The notes: a model not told the origin generated them from the letters alone. Shown: positions 12,430 through 23,839, numbered from the stretch's first letter. The stretch is 64,000 nt of DNA from Elephas maximus indicus (GCF_024166365.1 NC_064826.1:25630001-25694000), one strand, 5' to 3'. Numbers and translations are program-made.

Positions 12430-12627
12430 ACTTGCTCTTAAACCTGCTTAAATTGTGTCTCCAGCTTGGAGAGAACAAACAAGGGTAAAGCCAGGAACAC
12501 AGCGCACCTGTGCAGCCCCTCAGGAATTTGATCTTCCGGGGACCTGATCATGAGTGCCCCTGGTGGCTGGTTCTGAGTAATGAGAAGAGGGAACTTGAAG
12601 TGCTGAGCTACCCAAGAGACATCTATA

Positions 12628-12776
12628 AACCTGTTACCATTGAGCCTATTCCAACTCATAGTGACCGTATAGGACAGAGTAGTACTGCCCCATAGAGTTT
12701 CCAAGGAGCGATGGTGAATTTGAACTGCCGACCTTTTGGCTAGCAGCCGAGCTTTTAACCACTGTGCCACCAGGGC
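12628..12776 (-). repeat. AfroSINE, short
   Basis: accgtataggacagagtag, gccccatagagtttccaag and aaccactgtgccaccaggg in reverse order. The 110-residue open frame 12438-12770 (minus) is mostly translated SINE. Confidence 0.9.
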
Positions 12777-12805
12777 TCAAGGGGATTGATAACCCTCAAT
12801 AAAAC

Positions 12806-12836
12806 AGTAACAACAACAATAATAATAATAATGATA
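12806..12836. repeat. (AAC)n/(AAT)n microsatellite
   Basis: aacaacaacaataataataa run lying between a SINE and a MIR. Confidence 0.85.
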
Positions 12837-12837
12837 G

Positions 12838-13050
12838 CTAACATTTATTGTTTATCTGTGCCAAGAAATGTTCTAAGTAAGCCCTTTTAAATGAATCAAT
12901 CCCTTTAATCTTAACAACATCCCATTTTAGCTTCATTTCACAGATGAGAAGGCTGAAACACAGAGAAGTTGGCCGCCTTTCCCAAAACACACTACTTATA
13001 AGTTGGAGAGCTAGAATTCAAACTCAATGAGTTTGACTACAGATCCCGGG
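12838..13050 (-). repeat. MIR, fairly complete
   Basis: aacatttattgtttatctgt, ttctaagtaagcccttttaa, ttcacagatgagaaggctga, cagagaagttggccgcctt and gagctagaattcaaactc in reverse-strand MIR order. Confidence 0.85.
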
Positions 13051-13361
13051 CTCCTAAAAGCATCGTCTTTCTTTAACAAGTATAAACTTTGAAGTGCTAA
13101 TCTTTTTGTTTAAAGTAAAAATATGAATTTGATGAAGCCTTGAGAAAAATTAAACAAAGAAAAGGCATATGGTGTTTACAATTACCAGTTTTGAAAGGCA
13201 TTTATCATAGAAAACTCCAAAACTGGTTATTAAGAAGTTAAGAATAGCTTTAGCAAATCCTGCCAAGAAAATTCCAAAAATTTAGAAATCAAGGAAGAGT
13301 TTTTGCAAGGCAGAGTGAGCTGTAGTGGAAGCAAAAATGGGGTTAAGACTCTGACCTCTTT
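13051..13361. other. Unassigned DNA
   Basis: Nothing recognised; ends at a probable L1 target duplication (13362-13376). Confidence 0.4.
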
Positions 13362-13397
13362 AAATGAATAAAGAATATTCCAGAAGTAAATCCATCC

Positions 13398-13894
13398 ATC
13401 TATGGGCAGCTGATTTTGGACAGGGGTCAAAGTCCATTCACTGGTGAAGAAATAGTCTCTAACAAATGCTGCTGGCAAAACTGGATATCTATTTGCAGAA
13501 AAATGAAACAGGATCCATACCTCACACCATACAAAAAAACTAACTCAAAATGGATCAAAACATAAATCTTAAAGCTAAAACTATAAAGTTTCTGGAAGAT
13601 AACATAGCAACAAAACTATGGGATCTTATTTTTTGCAGAAATAGACTATCAAACAAAACTACAAATGCACGAACAACAGAAGACAAATTAGGTAACTGGG
13701 ACCTCATAAAAATTAAATACTTATGCTCATCAAAAGACTTTATCAAAAAAGTGAAAAAAGAAATTATAGACTGGGAAAAAATCTTTGGGAATGACATACC
13801 TGATAAGAGTCTAAATTTCAAAATATATCGAAAACTTCAACAACTCAACAGCAGGAAGACAAATAACCCAATCAAAAATGGGCAAAGGACATGA
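13398..13894 (+). pseudogene. LINE-1 ORF2 fragment (middle to C-terminal)
   Basis: Encodes the ORF2 region after the RT domain. The in-frame part from 13550 reads through KLWDLIF and KLGNWDLIKIKYL to KIFGNDIPDKSLN. The upstream part (gcagctgattttggacag) is shifted by small indels. The ORF is interrupted at 13968 by a SINE and resumes at 14136. It is a dead copy: frames change and there is no start. Confidence 0.85.
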
Positions 13895-13967
13895 ACAAGC
13901 ATGTCACTAAAGAGGACATTCAGGCAGCTAACAAACATGAATAGATGCTCATGATCATTAGCTATTA

Positions 13968-14125
13968 AAACCTGTTGCCATCAAGTCAATTCTGACTCAT
14001 GGCAACCCTATAGGACGGAGTAAAACTGCCCCATAGAGTTTCCAAGGAGCACCTGGTGGATTCGAACTGCCAACCCTTTGGTTAGTAGCCATAGCACTTA
14101 GCCACTATGCTACTAGGGTTTCCAT
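13968..14125 (-). repeat. AfroSINE, short, inside the L1
   Basis: Flanked by the perfect 10-bp duplication ttagctatta (13958-13967 and 14126-14135), which shows it inserted into the already resident L1. Confidence 0.95.
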
Positions 14126-14135
14126 TTAGCTATTA

Positions 14136-14540
14136 GAGAGATGCAAATTAAAACTACAATGAGATACCATCTCAGCCCTGAAAAAATGACATTGATCAAA
14201 AAGCAGAAACCAACAAATATGGGTGAGGTTGTGCAGAAATTGAAAATCTTATACACTGCTGGTGGGATTGCAAAATGGTACAACCACTATTGAAAATGAT
14301 ATGGTGCTTCCCCAAACAACTGGAAATAGAAATACTTTATGATCCAGCAGTCCCACTGCTAGGTATATTCCCTAGAGATCTGACAGCAGTGACACAAATA
14401 GACATATGCACACCTATGTGCATTTCAGCATTATTCACAGTAGCAAAAAGATGGAAACAACGTAAGTGTCCATCACTGGATGAATGGAAAAAAAATTGTG
14501 ATACATACATACAGTGGAATACTACACAGCTATAAAGAAT
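14136..14540 (+). pseudogene. LINE-1 ORF2 C-terminal fragment
   Basis: Continues the ORF2 interrupted at 13968. Open from 14275 to 14535 with VPLLGIFPRD, DICTPMC and KCPSLDEW. A frame break before 14275 and the stop near 14533 leave it non-functional. It is the older counterpart of 33-410. Confidence 0.85.
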
Positions 14541-15055
14541 AATGACGAGTTCTCAAAACATATTATAACATAGATGAATCTGGAAGACATGCTGAATGAA
14601 ATAAGACAATCACAAAAGGACAAATATTGCATGGTCTCACTTTTATAAAAAGACAAGAATAGGTATATACACAGAAAACAACGTTCTTTGGTGGTTACCA
14701 GGGATGGGAGAGGGAGGAAGGGGGACTCATCTTCTAGATAGTAGACACTTGTTAATTTTGGCAATGGGTGAGGCAATATTGAATAAGGGTGAAGTAAGCA
14801 TAATTTGACCAAGGTAAATGATGACAATAAGAAGTACACAAGAATAAGGGGCAATTTTTTGCTATAACATATACAATTTTGTAATAACAACCAAAAATAT
14901 GTATGGCTACGTAAGTAGATATGTATGCATACACGTGTATAGGAAGGCACAGGTGAGTATTTGGGTGTGCACACACAGGTGTATCTGTAGCAATATGGAT
15001 AGACATGTTTGTATGTCCTGTGTATATATTCATGTATATAATAAAGTGCATACCG

Positions 15056-15219
15056 AAACCAAACCAAAGCCATTGCTGTCAAGTTGATTCAGGCTCAGAG
15101 CAACCCTATAGGACAGAGTAGAACTGCCCTGTAGGGTTTCCAAGGAGCAACTGGTGGATTCGAACTGCCAGCCTTTTGGTTAGCAGCCAAACTCTTAACT
15201 ACTGTGCCACCAGGGCCCC
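15056..15219 (-). repeat. AfroSINE, short, inside the L1 3' UTR
   Basis: Complete copy. The flanks taaagtgcata (just left) and taaagcacata (just right) look like a decayed 11-bp target duplication. Confidence 0.92.
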
Positions 15220-15459
15220 AGTAAAGCACATAGGGGGCACAACTGTGAAGTAGTGAAAATGCTTTTTCTTTAGTGTTTTAATATTAGGGAGAATATATTT
15301 TCTCATTTGTCTTAATATAGCTGTATAAGCTGTGATTAATCTCTAGTCCTTGGAAAATGGTGCAGGCTCTGTTCAAAATATAGCTGAGCAGCCTGTTCCG
15401 CTCTTAAACATAACAAACACCCTAATACCTTACAATATATTTTCCCCTATTCGAAATAG

Positions 15460-16030
15460 GCGATTGAGAGCCTGACATGACTAACAACATAATGATGCTC
15501 TAAGGAATCTCTAAACATTTTTTTAATTGCACCAGCTGCACCGGTCTCTTCCAAAGGGGTGCGGCCTTTGTGTCTCTTCTCCTTTCTTTGTTCTCTTGAG
15601 AAATGGCCTTCAGCCTGCAAACCGACAAGAAGGTTTTCTTTCTTGCTCCCTGTCTCAGCCATAAGAGACTTGGCAAAACAGCCCCACTAGCTGAGAGATT
15701 CTTATGAGAGTTTTTCAGTCTGTTATAAATATACTGATTAGAGTTCAAGGTGCCTGACATGTTTATCTTTAGTTTAATAAAGAGTTTTTGCAGTTGTTTT
15801 GTGATGTATAAGACCATCTGTGGACTATGTGCTCAAAACATTAGGTAGCCCTGATCTTTCCCATATAAAATCCTCTCATCAACCCTTTAGGACAGACAGA
15901 ATTTGGGAGAAATTTAACCCCCTCTGTCTCTTGAATACCGATATTCAATAAAGCCTTCTTACTGCTTACCTCCTTCTGTCTCAGTATTGGCTTTGCGGCA
16001 GATGGCTCGAACCCGCAATTTGTGGTAACA
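15460..16030 (+). mobile_element. Solo LTR, class I ERV-like
   Basis: Shows a TATA-like catataaaatcc (about 15861), a polyadenylation signal tattcaataaagcct (about 15945) and a terminus ending tggtaaca at 16030. The 5' boundary is uncertain: tgagagcctgacatg at about 15464 is my best candidate, and 15300-15460 could belong to the LTR or to the host L1. No internal retroviral coding sequence is next to it. Confidence 0.65.
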
Positions 16031-16047
16031 ATTGTGGGTACTTCCTA

Positions 16048-16200
16048 CCTGTTGCCGTCAAGTCGATCCCGACCCATAGCGACCCTAGAGGATACAGTAG
16101 AAGTGCACCATACAGTTTCAAAAGACCACCTGGTGGAATCAAACTGCTGACCTTTTGGTTAGCAGCCATGGCTCTTGACCACCAGCCACCAGGGTTTCTG
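16048..16200 (-). repeat. AfroSINE, short, between LTR and L1 3' UTR
   Basis: Flanked by cttccta at 16041-16047 and 16201-16207. The L1 3' UTR resumes straight after it. Confidence 0.92.
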
Positions 16201-16988
16201 CTTCCTAGATGATGGCACTGGGTTTAGACATAACTAAATACCTTGAGGGTTTGGTCTGCTGAGTTTGAAGGCTTAGGACCATAGTCTTGGGGGACAACTC
16301 AGTTAATTGGCATAACATAGTTCCTAAAGATATTGTTCTACATCCTAGTTTTGTGAGTAGCATCTGGGGTTCTTAAAATCTTGTGAATGGCCATCTAAGA
16401 TACAACTATTAGTCTGTGCTCATCTGGGGCAAAAGAGAAAGAAAGAACCCAAAGACTCAAAGAAGAAACTAGTCTACAGGACCAGTAGCTCACCTGAACC
16501 ATGGCCTCATCTATCCTGAGAACTAACTCGTGCCCACCTACCACCAACTGTTCTGAAAGGGACACAATAAATGGTCCCAGATAGAAGGGGACAAAAATGT
16601 AGAACAAACTTCAAATTCCTAAAAGAGGTCAGACTTACTGGACTAGTAGAGACTAGAGGATCTGCTGACACCATCGCCCTGAGAAAACCTTTAGATTTGG
16701 AACTGAACCCACTCCCAGAGGTCACCTTTCAGCCAAATAATCGATTGGCTCATAAAATAAGCAGTATCATCCGTGAGCACTATGTTCCTTTAAATAATCA
16801 TCTATATGAGACCAAATGAGCTAGATTAATGAAAATGGAACAACCAGAATGGAAATAATGAGAATGCTGATACATTGTGAAAAATGTAACCAATGTCACT
16901 GAACAACATGAAAAGAAATTGTTAAACGGGAACCTAAGTTGCTGTGTAAACTATCACCAAAAATACAGTTAAAAAATGAATAAGAAAT

Positions 16989-17232
16989 ACACACCACAAT
17001 GAATGGATAAAATAGATGCCAGTTCTCCTCTCTCAGTGCTGTGGGCACTCAGGTTCCTGGGGAACAGTTTGTCCTAAAAGATAAGAGTATGTAAAGACTT
17101 GATCTCCTTTCTTTGTTAGTCACTTGAAAGTCAGGAGAGTGCATTCTACAAACAAAATCTGTTTATAAAGCAAGGCTGATCAATTCTGAGCATGCATTTC
17201 TCCCAGGTAAGCTGAATTATAAAGATTTTACA
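16989..17232. other. Unassigned DNA
   Basis: Nothing recognised. Confidence 0.4.
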
Positions 17233-17605
17233 CCACGTTGTGGTGTTGGCGAAGAATATTGAATATACCACGGACTGCCATAAGAATGAACAAATCTGTC
17301 GTGGAAGAAGTGCGGCCAGAATGCTTCTTAGAGGCAAGGATGGGGAGACTGCGTCTTACATACTTTGGACGTGTTGTCAGGAGGGATCAGTCCCTGGAGA
17401 AGGACATCATGCTTGGGAGAGTACAGGGTCAGTGGAAAAGAGGAAGACCCTCAATGAGGTGGATTGAAGCAGTGGCTGCAACAATAAGCTGAAGCATAAC
17501 AATGATTGTGAAGATGGCTGAGGACCGGGCAGTGTTTCGTTGTGTTGTGCATAGGATCACTATGAGTTGGAACCGACTTGACAGCACCTAATGATAATAA
17601 TAATA
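17233..17605 (+). mobile_element. RTE (BovB-like) LINE, 5'-truncated, 3' end
   Basis: Matches 36911-37280 of the near full-length RTE: gtggtgttggcgaagaatat, then actttggacgtgttgtcagg, then ggaccgggcagtgtttcgt, then gagttggaaccgacttgac and cacctaatgataataataa. The open frames 17238-17492 and 17240-17467 are the C-terminal ORF2 tail, shifted by one indel. Confidence 0.88.
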
Positions 17606-17950
17606 ACATTGAAAAAACTACCACCACAGTTTTCCCAAATTATTTGGCAACACAAATCGTGGAAGATATTATAATAAGATTGTCAACCCACGTTGTAGAA
17701 TTGTTACAGTTATTCCTATTGCATGGATGAGATACACTTAGACTCTTTAAGATTTGTATTCCAATGTCCGAGCCCATTAAAATCATCTTTTAATAGAGAA
17801 GCAATCAGCTGGTGCATAGAAGCAGCTAAATATTTCCTGCTTAATTGATGCTAATTCTATTTGCGGTTTAGCTTATATTGTATGGTGCACATCAACCTGG
17901 CACCTGAAGTTTCAGGTCAATGCAAGAATGTAGCAGGCTTTAACTGACAG
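17606..17950. other. Unassigned DNA
   Basis: Nothing recognised. Confidence 0.4.
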
Positions 17951-17954
17951 CGCA

Positions 17955-18305
17955 GTCCGTGGATGGTGCAAGCAGTAACTCAGTCAGCTGCTAACCGAAA
18001 GGCTGGCAGCTCGAGTCCACCTAGAGGTTCTTCGGAAGAAAGGCCTGCCAATGTACTCCTGAAAAACCAGCCACTGAAAATTCTGTGGAAGAGGGTTACA
18101 CAGCATGAAGAGTGTAATCAGTGTCATTGAATTGTGCGTGTAGAAACTGTCGAATTCGCAACCGTTGTGTTGCATATATTTGCACTACAATAAAAAGGAA
18201 TTCAGAGAAAAGGAAAAAAAAAGAAAACCTTATGGCGCATAGTTCTACTCTGACACACATGGGGTTGCCATGAGTCAGAACTGATTCCAAGGTGACTGGT
18301 TTGGT
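17955..18305 (+). repeat. AfroSINE, long-b, split by a 133-bp insertion
   Basis: The left half (17955-18089) ends in gccactgaaaattctgtgga. The right half (18223-18305) resumes with gaaaaccttatggcgcat and ctctgacacacatggggtt. The repeated gaaaa..ct.tgg.. piece (18076-18089 and 18223-18236, about 10 of 14 identical) is the target duplication of the insert. Confidence 0.85.
18090..18222 (+). mobile_element. Tiny LINE-1 3' end inserted in a SINE
   Basis: A 133-bp A-tailed piece. Its gtgtaatcagtgtcattgaa and following sequence to caataaaaagg parallel the last 115 bp of the older L1 (16865-16980). It represents an extreme 5' truncation. Confidence 0.6.
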
Positions 18306-18494
18306 TTTTAATTGGCAGCAGTGGGGAGGATAAGGAGCAGGAATCCTTGGTAAGAGCAGAAATAGTCTACTCAACAGATTAGCCATAGCACTAGCAGAAG
18401 CATGGCTTGGAGGGCAGCCCCTTGGAACACCAGCAGAGTAATAAACTCAGCAGGGGAAATAGTTTTGCCCTGAAGAAAAATTAGAATCCATTTT

Positions 18495-18913
18495 ATGGAG
18501 TGTTTAGACTTTCAGTCACCTCACATGCATGTGAAAACTGGACAATGAATAAGGAAGACCAGAGAAGAATTGACACCTTTGAATTGTGGTGTTGGCAAAG
18601 AATATTGAATATACCATGGACTGCCAAAAGAACAAACAAATCTGTCTTGGAAGAAGGACAACCAGAATGCTTCTTGGAAGCAAGGATGGCGAGACTACGT
18701 CTCACGTACTTTGGACATGTTGTCAGGAGGTATCAGTTCCTGGAGAAGGACATCATGCCTGATAAAGTAGAGGGTCAACGAAAAAGAGGAAGACCCTCAA
18801 CAAGATGAATTGACACAGTGGCTGCAACAATGGGCTCAAGCGTAACAACAATTATGAGGATGGTGCAGGACTGAGCAGTGTTTCATTCTATTATTCATAG
18901 GTCACTATGAGTC
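18495..18913 (+). mobile_element. RTE LINE, 5'-truncated, 3' part
   Basis: Begins tttcagtcacctcacatgc and continues ataaggaagaccagagaag in register with 36845-37255. It stops at actatgagtc, so it lacks the last tail. The frame 18500-18808 is the ORF2 C-terminus (FELWCWQRILNIPW, LRLTYFGHVVRR). Confidence 0.88.
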
Positions 18914-18989
18914 TCATTTTGTGCTAAGGTTACTTATGTAATATCCCATCTACTACCTTTCACTGGCAGTTTGTGGTAACAGTGACCAT

Positions 18990-19023
18990 GAGGATGATGA
19001 TGACAATAATGATGATGATGGTG
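18990..19023. repeat. Imperfect (GAT)n microsatellite
   Basis: gaggatgatgatgacaataatgatgatgatgg. The methionine-rich open frame 18973-19206 is its translation. Confidence 0.8.
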
Positions 19024-19079
19024 GTCGTGGAAAGAGGAACGATGACTTCCAGTCATATGAAATGGCAGATAGCCAGGCT

Positions 19080-19317
19080 CACATTTGGAAAAAGTACTAA
19101 AAATGAACATGCAGAGACTTGGGATTTAACTATGATATTCATTGTCTGTGAACTTGAACACATCAGGGATAGTTCAAGGCAAGTCAATGTTCTTCCTTAT
19201 TTGTAAGACAGGGAATTGGACCTCTTAGAAGTGACTAAGGCTCAAACAATATATACGTTAGATAAGAAAGCATGTGCACAATATCTGGCAATAGTAAGCA
19301 TTCGATAAATGTTACTT
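19080..19317 (+). repeat. MIR
   Basis: gagacttgggatttaact, gtctgtgaacttgaacac, cttccttatttgtaagac and the end tagtaagcattcgataaatg, in forward order. Confidence 0.75.
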
Positions 19318-19327
19318 TTTTTATTAT

Positions 19328-20044
19328 GTTGTTGTTAGGTGTCATCAAGTTGGTTCCAACTCACAGTGACCCTGTGTACAACAGAACGAAACACTGCCTG
19401 GACCTGTGCCATCTTCACAATTGTTATTCTTAAACCCATTGTTTAACCACTGTGTCATTCCATCTCATTGAGGGCCTTCCTGTTTTTCACTGATCCTCTA
19501 CTTTATCAAGCATGAAGTTCTTCTCCAAGAACTGATGCCTCCCAACAACAACGTCCAAAGTATGTGAGATGTGGTCTCACCATTCTTGCTTCAAAGGAGC
19601 ATTCTAGTTGTATTTCTTTCAAGACAAATTTGTTCATTGTTTTGGCAGCCCATGGTATATTCAATATTCTTCTCCAACACCACAATTCAAAGGTGCCTAT
19701 TCTTCTCTGGTCTTCCTTACTCTTTGTCCAGCTCTCACATGCATATGAGGTGACTGAAAACGCCATGGGCTTGGGTCAAGTGCACTTTAGTCTTCAAGGT
19801 GACATCTTTGCATTTCAACACTTTAAAGAGGTCTTTTGCAGCAGATTTTCCCAACGCAAGGCGTCTTTTGATTTCTTGATTGCTGCTCCCATGGGTGTTG
19901 ATTATGAGTCCAAGTAAAATGAAATCCTTGACAACTTCAATCTTTTCTCCGTTTATCATGATGTTGCTTATTGGTCCAGTTGTGAGGATTTGGGTTTTCT
20001 TTATATTGAGGTGTAATTCACACTGCAGGCTGTAATCTTTGATC
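19328..20044 (-). mobile_element. RTE LINE, 5'-truncated, minus strand
   Basis: Reverse complement of the 3' 700 bp of the RTE. It starts with ttgttgttaggtgtcatcaa (the RTE tail) and ends at the ORF2 stretch equivalent to 36565. Flanked by ttttattat at 19319-19327 and 20045-20053, a plausible though low-complexity target duplication next to the end of a MIR. Confidence 0.88.
19506..19959 (-). pseudogene. RTE ORF2 C-terminal fragment
   Basis: Two overlapping minus-strand frames (19735-19959 and 19506-19766) encode EKIEVVKDFILLG, LALGKSAAKDLFKVL and FELWCWRRILNIPW. These are the region after the RT domain of RTE ORF2. One frameshift lies near 19760. Confidence 0.85.
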
Positions 20045-20053
20045 TTTTATTAT

Positions 20054-21771
20054 AGTTATTGTTTTCATTCCTATAATAATATAGGGCCATTTTACTACTA
20101 GTAGAAATTTCAAAGCAGATAACGTGAAACTCCTCCATAAGATTTGAACCTCTCCCTGTTATCCATTTCAAAAAGAGAAAAGTAAGGAGATTTCCTAGAG
20201 GGAGTGGCTGCCCTGCCTGGGTCCCTCCTTTTCTTCAAGGGGACAGCAGGCTGCTCTATGGGCAGAAAGAGCAAGTGAAGACCAGTGTCTCTTCCTTCCC
20301 TTCAGCCTAGAAAGAACAGGCTTCCACTTTGAGAGCTTGGAATTGTTGCCTGTGATGGGGAGACTCTGTGACACCTGGCACACACCTGGGAAGGTGGCCC
20401 CTGACACAGTGACCTAGTGAGGAAATGAGGGTGTTTTGAATAACTACTCTTTCTCCTTCATTGGAAACAAGGAATGGGTGACTGCTCTTGAGGACTAAAT
20501 GTGAGCTAAAAGAAACTACATGCCTGGAGCCATTTTAAGTTCTGCTTTAGAGGACCACCTGAAAGGGTGGGGGCTCCAACAGGAAGAGGGTGTGTGCAGA
20601 ATTTGTCACTAGAAACCTGGGGGCTGAGGGGCATGTGGCCTTCCAAAAGGAAGGGCTCTAGAGAAAGAACCAGGTTTAAATTTCTCTTGGGGTCAGAGAA
20701 GAAGTAGCCAGTTCATGCCAGTTTAGTTTCAGTCACCACTCAAGCAAGAACTTGGCTGTCCTGTCCTCTGTTCTCTCTCCCCCTGACTCATCCCTGGTCT
20801 GACACTGCAGAGGGAGAGAGGGAAAACACTGCAAACATGCCACCACACCACTTTCTCTGTCTAAGGCTGGTGGTCAGTCACCTGCAGACCCCCGGAGTGC
20901 AAGGGTGAGCAGAAACTGAAACTTTGATGGAAGAGTGAAATGTTGATGAAAATCTCGGGACTCTTTCATTTCTGACTTGAGACAGAATTTGGTACCTTAA
21001 AGTAACTTTTTCTTACCTTTACTTAAAGTTAATTTTTCTTACCTTTACTAAGAATGAGCATAAAAGTCATAGACCTGCTCAATTTTCATCTAATGATAGG
21101 AGAAGAGCTCCCCTTGGTGAATAAACTGGCAAGGGGCAATGGGAGATAAAACAACTTGCCATTATGATTACACTGCAGACGTTGAGCTGGCTGCTGTATG
21201 GACTACACTGTTACCTAACACGGGTTCCATGCTAGGCAATGCACTAGGTACCGCAGCACTAAAAAAAAAAATCGAGTCTACTACTGTATTATTCATTCCT
21301 GACACCAATCTTACCCTGTGTGCCTGGTAATGATAGTGAGGTTTGGAAACAATGTTAAGTCTTTTTCATAAGATCACCTAGTAAGTTAAGATTTTATTTC
21401 ATTCCTCTAGCAGACTCATTTATAACTTCATCTTTTTCTACATAGGTTATTTTTCTATTTATTATTAAAATTTTCTTACTCAGAAAAGTTAGTGTTAGTA
21501 AGGGTCTCATTAGCCTATGAACTGCATTTTTAGTGATCATTTTCTAGTAATTTCCCATCATGTGTCTAGAAGGAGCCCCTTTAAACTTGATTCCCTATTA
21601 TCAAGGAGCACAAAGCGCCAATCAGCAATTTTGAGTCCTAGTTCTAATAAGCCCTTGGTAGGTTTAGAAGAGACAGGGTTAAAGAAGAATGTCAAGAGAA
21701 TTCCACTCCATCTAAAAAATAGAAGCAATTCAAGGAGTTTTCTCTCACCTATCAGTTCAAACACACCAGGT
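20054..21771. other. Unassigned, apparently low-repeat DNA
   Basis: The longest stretch here with no repeat I can name. The moderately GC-rich part 20170-20960 has no open frame with a known motif and no splice-like arrangement I would trust. Confidence 0.4.
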
Positions 21772-21885
21772 ACTCCACAAGAGAAAAAAGTGGCGATCTG
21801 TTTCAGTAAATATTACAGTCTAGGAAACCCTATGGGGCAGTCCTACTCTGTCCTATAGGGAAGTGACTCCAAGGCAACAAGTTTT
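21772..21885 (+). repeat. AfroSINE, 5'-truncated long form
   Basis: gcgatctgtttcagtaaat, taggaaaccctatggggcag, tactctgtcctataggg, then a shortened tail. Confidence 0.8.
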
Positions 21886-21893
21886 ATAGGGAA

Positions 21894-22401
21894 TGCCTTA
21901 GTCATCTAGAGCTGCTGTAACAGAAATACCACAAGAGGATGGCTTTGACAAAGAGAAGTTTATTCTGTCACAGTCCAGTAGGCTAGAAGTCCAAATTCAG
22001 GGCGTCAGCTCCAGGGGAAGGCTCTCTCTCTCTCTCTGTCGGCTCTGGAGGAAGGTCCTTCTGATGCATCAGTCTTCCCTTGGTCTGGGAGCATCTCAGC
22101 ACAGGAACCTCAGGTCCAAAGGATGTGCTTTGCTCCTAGTGCTGCTTTCTTGGTGGTATGAGGTCCCCAACTCTCTGCTTGCTTCTCTCTTTTATATCTC
22201 AAAAGAGATCGGTTTAAAACACTATCTAATCTTGTAGATCTTATCAATATAACTGCCGCTAATCCATTTTATTACATCATAGTGATAGGATTTACAACAC
22301 ATACGGGAATCCCATCAGAAGATAAAATGGTAGGCAACCATAGAATCATGACCTAGCCAAGTTGACAGATGTTTTGGGGGGACACGATTCAATCCGTGAC
22401 A
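21894..22401 (-). mobile_element. MaLR (MLT1-like) solo LTR
   Basis: The plus strand starts tgccttagtcatctagagct and ends caatccgtgaca. Inverted, this is the usual MaLR LTR with its gtttctgt/ggtatttctgtta 3' end. The perfect 5-bp target duplication gggaa (21889-21893 and 22402-22406) fits ERVL/MaLR integration. No internal sequence is left, so it is a solo LTR. Confidence 0.88.
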
Positions 22402-22406
22402 GGGAA

Positions 22407-23838
22407 TATGTAGGCAAATAAAAAAACTCAAATTCAATTAATAACAATTAGAACATCCAGGTGAACATTTACTGATGGATGTCACAGAATCCTGACATAT
22501 GTCACCCAAGTGGATAGCTTTAAATCATCAGATAACTACACGATCAGCATAGACAAGTATGATCACTGTATAGAGCAATAGTATAGCACAAATGCAGAGC
22601 AGTGTATTTCCTAGAAAGATAACAATTTGGGAAAACTGGAATGCAATGGTTGTTCTCACGTATTAAAATACAACCCTCCAACCTAGGTCATTAAAAAAAA
22701 AAAAAGGTGATTAGGCACTTTTAATTGTGTATTTAAGTAGCAGGCTGTATCTTCATCACTGGCAAGCTGTGGCCGTGGATAATGGAAAATGTTTCGATTT
22801 CACAAATACGTTTCACTTAACGTTTTAGATCAGAAGGAAGAGCTGTTTTCATATAACATCAAGAATGAAAGCCCAAAGCATGACTAAACATTTAGTTTTA
22901 GGAGTTAAAAGCGAAGCAGAAGAATAATTTATGAATTCATAAATCACCCTTTCCTATTGCAGCTATTATCTGACTGTCAGTAAAGTAGAGGTGTTATATA
23001 TTTACTTGTTACAGTTTTATTAAATTATTAAAATGTGGCTACCATTTAGAGTGTAATCTTTATTTTATTTTATTTTTTCTGCTGTAGATTTTCATTTAGC
23101 CCTTGGAGAGCGTTCATATTCACAAAGTGCTTTGTAGTCATTTTGTATTCCTTTTGGGTGGCAGTCCTCTAGGCTACTTAAAATATTGAACAAAAACTGT
23201 ATCACAAGCCTTAAAGAAGACTCAGGAAAGCCCTGGAGAAAAACTATAGCCAACAACACTTTTACAATATTTTTCTGTGCTAACATTATCTAAAATCCGT
23301 ATCTTTGTCTAGTTAAAAAGACAACTGTTTTGTGAGTCAATACTTTTTAATGTTTTTTAAAGGTTTTTAAAGGCAAAAAAAAAAAAAACCTTAAATATAT
23401 TTCAGTATTTCAAATACGAAATCAACGGCCTATATGCCATGGTGGGCAGTTTTGGTCAATAGGCGATTTTCCGAGCTCCATTCCTCCAGGACTAGCAGAC
23501 AAAGCAGACAGCAGCCCCTGGGGAACTGCTTTTATCTATTTAACAGTCTGGAGGATTCTCCTGCTGCTGTGTTGAAACATTAATGGAAGCAAATGTATCC
23601 CCAAAGTTCTCTAGTGAAGAACAAGTTTGTCTTGCTCGAAGCAAAAGTCCATCACACCAAACTGCTAAGCAAGGAAAAACAAAAAGCCAGCTTCCCTTTT
23701 GGGCTAAGGCTTTCAAAGGTAGACTTCCTTTGCTCAGGTTCTGTTACAGGCATTTTCAGCAATGGAAGCCCATTGTAGATGCTCCGCTGTCAGGGCCATC
23801 TTTGCAGTCCCTTGAATATAAACAACATCTGATCAGGC
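22407..23838. other. Unassigned DNA
   Basis: No family recognised; poly-A runs at about 22692-22705 and 23376-23389. The 23583-23843 open frame has no known motif. Confidence 0.4.
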
Positions 23839-23839
23839 C

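Larger units (their letters stand above)
13377..16973 (+). mobile_element. Older LINE-1 interrupted by three SINEs and an LTR
   Basis: Pieces of one L1 lie in correct order: ORF2 at about 13398-13957 and 14136-14540, then 3' UTR at 14541-15055, 15220 to about 15300, and 16208-16973. Nested insertions occupy 13968-14125, 15056-15219, about 15460-16030 and 16048-16200. A probable target duplication (aaatgaataaagaat at 13362-13376, aaatgaataagaaat at 16974-16988) frames the whole. The 3' UTR differs from that of the copy at 1-1417, so this is another, older subfamily; it resembles 59515-60170. Confidence 0.8.

Noticed and set aside
12438-12770. 110-codon minus-strand frame
   Set aside because: Most of it is translated SINE; similar peptides occur at other SINE copies (for example 46205-46411 and 63645-63830).
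14522-15082. 186-codon minus-strand frame, the longest open frame in the window
   Set aside because: It is antisense to the older L1 3' end and enters a SINE. Its rich Tyr/His/Thr composition reflects the ata/tgt-rich UTR, and no related copy supports it.
20170-20960. GC-richer, low-repeat block that might be an exon or enhancer
   Set aside because: No open frame with a known motif and no convincing splice sites; only conservation data could support it.
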